This document shows, in pieces, positions 4,989-7,728 of a DNA stretch of 7,728 bases (position 1 is its first letter; the number at the start of each line of letters is the position of its first letter). Position numbers and translations under genes: made by a program. The stretch is from assembly GCA_030043285.1 (NCBI GenBank), contig JASHXZ010000174.1, positions 1-7,728 of the forward strand, read 5' to 3'. Below the pieces are notes generated by a model. The model was not told where the DNA came from. It was given only the letters and a program-made list of their open reading frames with translations, and did no database searches. Origin of the DNA: Xanthobacteraceae bacterium. Its GTDB lineage: Bacteria > Pseudomonadota > Alphaproteobacteria > Rhizobiales > Xanthobacteraceae.

Positions 4989-6548
4989 TTGAAGAAGCTC
5001 TTGTTGTCTCTGTTGGCTGGCTTGATCCTGGCTACGAGTTCGGCGTTCGCGGCAGATCTCGCGACGCCTGCGCCTGTGTACAAAGCGCCTCCGCCACCTC
5101 CGCCACCGGTCGCGAGCTGGACCGGCTGCTACCTCGATGGCGGCGCCGGCTATGGCCTTTTCAATCAGGATCACAGCACGAGCGGCCCGGCTGGCGGGTC
5201 CACAGTCACGACGACCGATGGAGGCCGCGGTTGGCTCGGCAGGTTCGGCGGCGGCTGCGACTATCAAACTCCGCTGTTCAACAATCGCCTCGTCGTCGGG
5301 GTTTTCGGCGATTACGATTTCATGGACCTGACGGGCAGCAACACGCCTGACGTGATCAACATGCCGACCGGCTCGCCTTCGACCTTCCCCACCCAAGAAA
5401 CCGAAGCCGCGTATGTCGGCGGCCGGATCGGTTATCTGGTCAATCCGGCGCTCTTGACCTACGTCGATGGCGGCTGGACCACGACGCACTTCTCGAATTC
5501 ACCAGTCATTACCACCGCATTCGGCAACGCGACCGGCACGGGGTGGCCGAACTATTCGCCGCAGGGTTGGTTCCTCGGCGGCGGCTACGAATACGCCCTC
5601 AACTACGATTGGCTGCCCATCCACGGCCTGTTCTGGCGCACCGAGTATCGGTTTTCCCAATACAACAGCAGTGACCTTAGATTAATCGGCCGGGCCGGTG
5701 GCGTACCGGGTGGCGATGTGGAGCATGTAACGCCCTACGTTCAGACCATTACGTCATCACTGGTGTGGCGCTTCAACTTCGGCGGCCCGCTCGCGAGCGC
5801 GGATGCCCGTCCTGCGCTGGCCTACAAGGCTCCGCCGGCGCCACCGCCTCCGGCGCTGAGCTGGACCGGCTGCTATGTCGATGCCGGCGGCGGCTACGGC
5901 CTGTTGAATCAGGACCACAACACGACGGGGCCTGGCTTTGCTACCGTGACCATCACCGATGCGGGACGGGGCTGGGTCGGCAGGGTCGGCGGCGGCTGCG
6001 ACTATCAGACTCCACTGTTCAACAATCGCGTCGTCGCCGGCGTTTTCGGCGATTACGACTTCATGAACCTGACAGGGAGCAACTCGCCCGAGCTGATCAG
6101 TCTGGCTACAGGTACGACTGTCACGTCCAACGCCAAAGAGACGAACGCCGCGTATGTCGGCGGCCGAATCGGTTACCTGGTCACCCCGTCGCTGCTGAGC
6201 TATGCCAACGGTGGCTATACGCAGACGCGTTTCGACCCAATGACCTTATTCTCGACGGCCGCTGGTATCGCGCTGCCGAGTTCCCCAACTATCCCCGGCC
6301 AAACCTATACCGGTTGGTTCCTCGGCGGCGGAGCCGAATATGCGCTGTCCGGTATCGTTCCGATCAACGGACTATTCTGGCGCAGCGAGTATCGGTTGGC
6401 GAGCTACAATAAGAGCGATGCGCAATTGATCGCAGCATCCGGTGCGCCGAGCGCGGACGTCGAGCACATAACGCCGTACGTGCAAACAGTCACCAGCGGG
6501 CTGGTCTGGCGGTTCAATTTCGGCGGACCGATCGCGGCCCGCTACTGA
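4989..6548 (+). CDS. Tandem double outer membrane beta-barrel protein, omp2
   Basis: Read from TTG at 4989, this is a 519-residue precursor. I chose TTG because the next codons encode KKLLLSLLAGLILATSSAFA, a signal peptide matching omp1 residue for residue in position, with a likely cut after residue 21 and GGGGGA at 4977-4982. Earlier in-frame ATGs (from 4812) would place about 59 residues of the intergenic region before the signal peptide. The mature protein holds two full omp1-like modules. Module 1 has a proline linker (25-41), SWTGCY (43-48), GGGCDYQTPLFNNR (87-100) and WRFNFGGPLA (260-269). Module 2 has a proline linker (278-289), SWTGCY (291-296), GGGCDYQTPLFNNR (334-347) and the C-terminal WRFNFGGPIAARY (507-519). 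The module period is 247-248 residues. Paired cysteines are 47/90 and 295/337. The modules resemble each other more than omp1. The function is unknown. Confidence 0.82.
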   Translation: MKKLLLSLLAGLILATSSAFAADLATPAPVYKAPPPPPPPVASWTGCYLDGGAGYGLFNQDHSTSGPAGGSTVTTTDGGRGWLGRFGGGCDYQTPLFNNRLVVGVFGDYDFMDLTGSNTPDVINMPTGSPSTFPTQETEAAYVGGRIGYLVNPALLTYVDGGWTTTHFSNSPVITTAFGNATGTGWPNYSPQGWFLGGGYEYALNYDWLPIHGLFWRTEYRFSQYNSSDLRLIGRAGGVPGGDVEHVTPYVQTITSSLVWRFNFGGPLASADARPALAYKAPPAPPPPALSWTGCYVDAGGGYGLLNQDHNTTGPGFATVTITDAGRGWVGRVGGGCDYQTPLFNNRVVAGVFGDYDFMNLTGSNSPELISLATGTTVTSNAKETNAAYVGGRIGYLVTPSLLSYANGGYTQTRFDPMTLFSTAAGIALPSSPTIPGQTYTGWFLGGGAEYALSGIVPINGLFWRSEYRLASYNKSDAQLIAASGAPSADVEHITPYVQTVTSGLVWRFNFGGPIAARY

Positions 6549-6568
6549 TCGGCATGGCCTGCACATGC

Positions 6569-6599
6569 AAAAGCCCGGGGCGAATGCTCTGGGCTTTTT
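6569..6599. terminator. Bidirectional terminator between omp2 and moeA
   Basis: AAAAGCCCGG (6569-6578) pairs with CTGGGCTTTT (6589-6598), continuing through GGC/GCT to a GAAT loop, with T5 at 6595-6599. On the minus strand the same stem is followed by a T4 run. The 67-bp gap between the two stop codons contains nothing else, so it should end both omp2 and moeA transcripts. The single change from C to T in the right arm (6590) keeps a G-U pair. Confidence 0.88.
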
Positions 6600-6615
6600 G
6601 CATTGAGCAATGCGC

Positions 6616-7728
6616 TCAGCGCGGCAACCGCATGATCGTACATGGCGCGCCGGCTTTCGCCGGCGGCGCGTGCGCCTCGCGGATGACAAGGCAATCGGCC
6701 TTGGCGAGCGGCGTCATCATCGAGCTGTCCTGAACGGGGAAGGGGGTGGCGACCGCACCGCCGTCGCCGTCGCGCAACGATGCGCGCAAATAATCGGCGC
6801 GCTCGTCGTTTTCGGGCAGATCGCAGCCGAGCCGCACGGTCTCGGTCGGCGTCACAAGATCGTGGCGCCCGCACAGCAGACGAATGAGCGGCACCAGAAA
6901 CAGGAACGCGCACACGTACGACGACACCGGATTGCCAGGAAGGCCGAGCACCGCCATGGCGCCGAGCCGGCCGTGCATCAGCGGACGGCCCGGCCGCATC
7001 GCCACCTTCCAGAACGACAGCGCCATGCCTTCCTTGGCGAACGCGGACTGGACCAGATCGTATTCGCCGACCGAGGCGCCGCCGGTGGTGAGCAGGATAT
7101 CGGCATCGCGCGCGCGCGCCTCGCGCACTGCGGCTGCAGTCTCGTCGAGCTTGTCGCCGACCACGCCGAGATCGATAACCTCGGCGCCTTCGGCGCGCGC
7201 GAGCGCGGCAAGCGCAAAACCGTTGGAATAGACGATCTGTCCCGGCCCCGGCTCCATGCCCGGCGCGACCAGCTCGTCGCCGGTTGCGAACATCGCGAGC
7301 TTCGGCCGGCGATGCACCGGTAGCAATGGATGGTTCATGCCGGCGGCAAGCTGCAGGTCGCGCGCGGTGAGGCGATGGCCTTTGGCCAGCAGCACGTCGC
7401 CGGCGCGAAAATCGAGCCCCTGGACGCGGACGTTGCGGCCCTTACTGCTCGGCTTCTCGATTTCGACCAAGCCGCCATCGAGCTTCTTGGTCACTTCCTG
7501 GACCACGACGGCGTCGGCGCCCGATGGCACCACGCCGCCGGTAAAGATGCGCGCCGCCTCGCCGGCACCGACCGTCGCTTTGAACGGCCGCCCGGCGGCG
7601 ACTTCGCCGATGACTCTCAGGCGCACCGGCGCGCCGGCGACGTCGGCCGCGCGCACCGCATAGCCATCCATGGCCGACATGTCTGCCGGCGGCTGGGTGC
7701 GGCGTGCTTTGAGATCGTAGGCCAGCAC
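6616..7728 (-). CDS. moeA: Molybdopterin molybdotransferase MoeA, N-terminus beyond the window
   Basis: MoeA inserts molybdate into adenylylated molybdopterin (made by MogA) to give molybdenum cofactor in the cytoplasm. The window holds the last 370 codons; the family usually has about 400-410, so roughly 30 residues are missing to the right. The first codon, GTG, is most likely an internal valine of the conserved (GR)VLAYDL. In order one sees PPADMSAMDGYAV (13-25), FTGGVVPSGADAVVVQE (62-78), the MoCF-fold domain with ATGDEL (148-153), TTGGASVGEYDLV (214-226, the GGxSxGxxD pterin/catalytic signature), KVAMRPGRPL (241-250) and GLPGNPVSS (262-270). The C-terminal small domain ends APCTIMRLPR. 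All visible signatures are intact. It is convergent with omp2 and in the same orientation as lexA. Confidence 0.95.
   Translation of the reverse strand: MLAYDLKARRTQPPADMSAMDGYAVRAADVAGAPVRLRVIGEVAAGRPFKATVGAGEAARIFTGGVVPSGADAVVVQEVTKKLDGGLVEIEKPSSKGRNVRVQGLDFRAGDVLLAKGHRLTARDLQLAAGMNHPLLPVHRRPKLAMFATGDELVAPGMEPGPGQIVYSNGFALAALARAEGAEVIDLGVVGDKLDETAAAVREARARDADILLTTGGASVGEYDLVQSAFAKEGMALSFWKVAMRPGRPLMHGRLGAMAVLGLPGNPVSSYVCAFLFLVPLIRLLCGRHDLVTPTETVRLGCDLPENDERADYLRASLRDGDGGAVATPFPVQDSSMMTPLAKADCLVIREAHAPPAKAGAPCTIMRLPR

Noticed and set aside
4874..5350. 158-codon + strand open frame overlapping the omp2 start, including an ATG at 4982
   Set aside because: It is out of frame with omp2, lacks a signal peptide and ends inside the barrel; it is a shadow frame.
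6610..7323. 237-codon + strand open frame opposite moeA
   Set aside because: moeA on the other strand has all its family motifs. This frame gives a low-complexity product rich in Arg, His and Ala.
1..7728. Novel defence system or prophage
   Set aside because: All long genes belong to housekeeping or outer membrane families; I see no integrase, transposase, nuclease-effector or phage gene.

Overview
The window looks like chromosomal DNA of a GC-rich alphaproteobacterium of the order Hyphomicrobiales (Rhizobiales), in or near the Bradyrhizobium/Xanthobacteraceae group. Three things point there: the alphaproteobacterial type of SOS box (GTTC-N7-GTTC) in front of lexA, the Omp25/Omp31-like small outer membrane proteins with a proline-rich mature N-terminus and an aromatic C-terminus, and the moeA-lexA-comEC neighbourhood. 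No taxonomic search could be run.

Layout, left to right. (1) 1-138: the last 45 codons of glutaminyl-tRNA synthetase (glnS) on the + strand. (2) 226-2487: comEC, a DNA-uptake channel protein, also +. (3) 2488-2689: the convergent gap between comEC and lexA, filled by a nested palindromic element. (4) 2690-3391: lexA on the - strand, with a promoter and SOS operator at 3471-3499. (5) 3392-3913: a long gap with a strong T-less hairpin and two pairs of imperfect direct repeats. (6) 3914-4723: omp1, a secreted single-barrel outer membrane protein (+). (7) 4724-4988: terminator, a relic of the 3' end of moeA, and the leader of omp2. (8) 4989-6548: omp2, one signal peptide followed by two complete copies of the same barrel domain (+). 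(9) 6549-6615: a bidirectional terminator shared with the convergent moeA. (10) 6616-7728: moeA (-), running off the right edge.

moeA and lexA point the same way, as in the moaC-moeA-lexA order I recall from related genomes. The two omp genes sit between them on the opposite strand, so they look like an insertion into an older block. The region downstream of omp1 carries an ungapped 92-bp copy (79/92 identical by hand count) of the region downstream of omp2, including the last codons of moeA. The pair therefore probably arose by a tandem duplication whose right edge lay inside moeA. A second, internal duplication then gave omp2 its double barrel.

The housekeeping genes serve protein synthesis (glnS), natural transformation (comEC), the DNA-damage response (lexA) and molybdenum cofactor synthesis (moeA). 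The omp pair belongs to the cell surface and has no evident functional tie to them. The least ordinary items are the tandem-barrel omp2, the hairpin that could mask its ribosome binding site in front of a TTG start, and the moeA relic.
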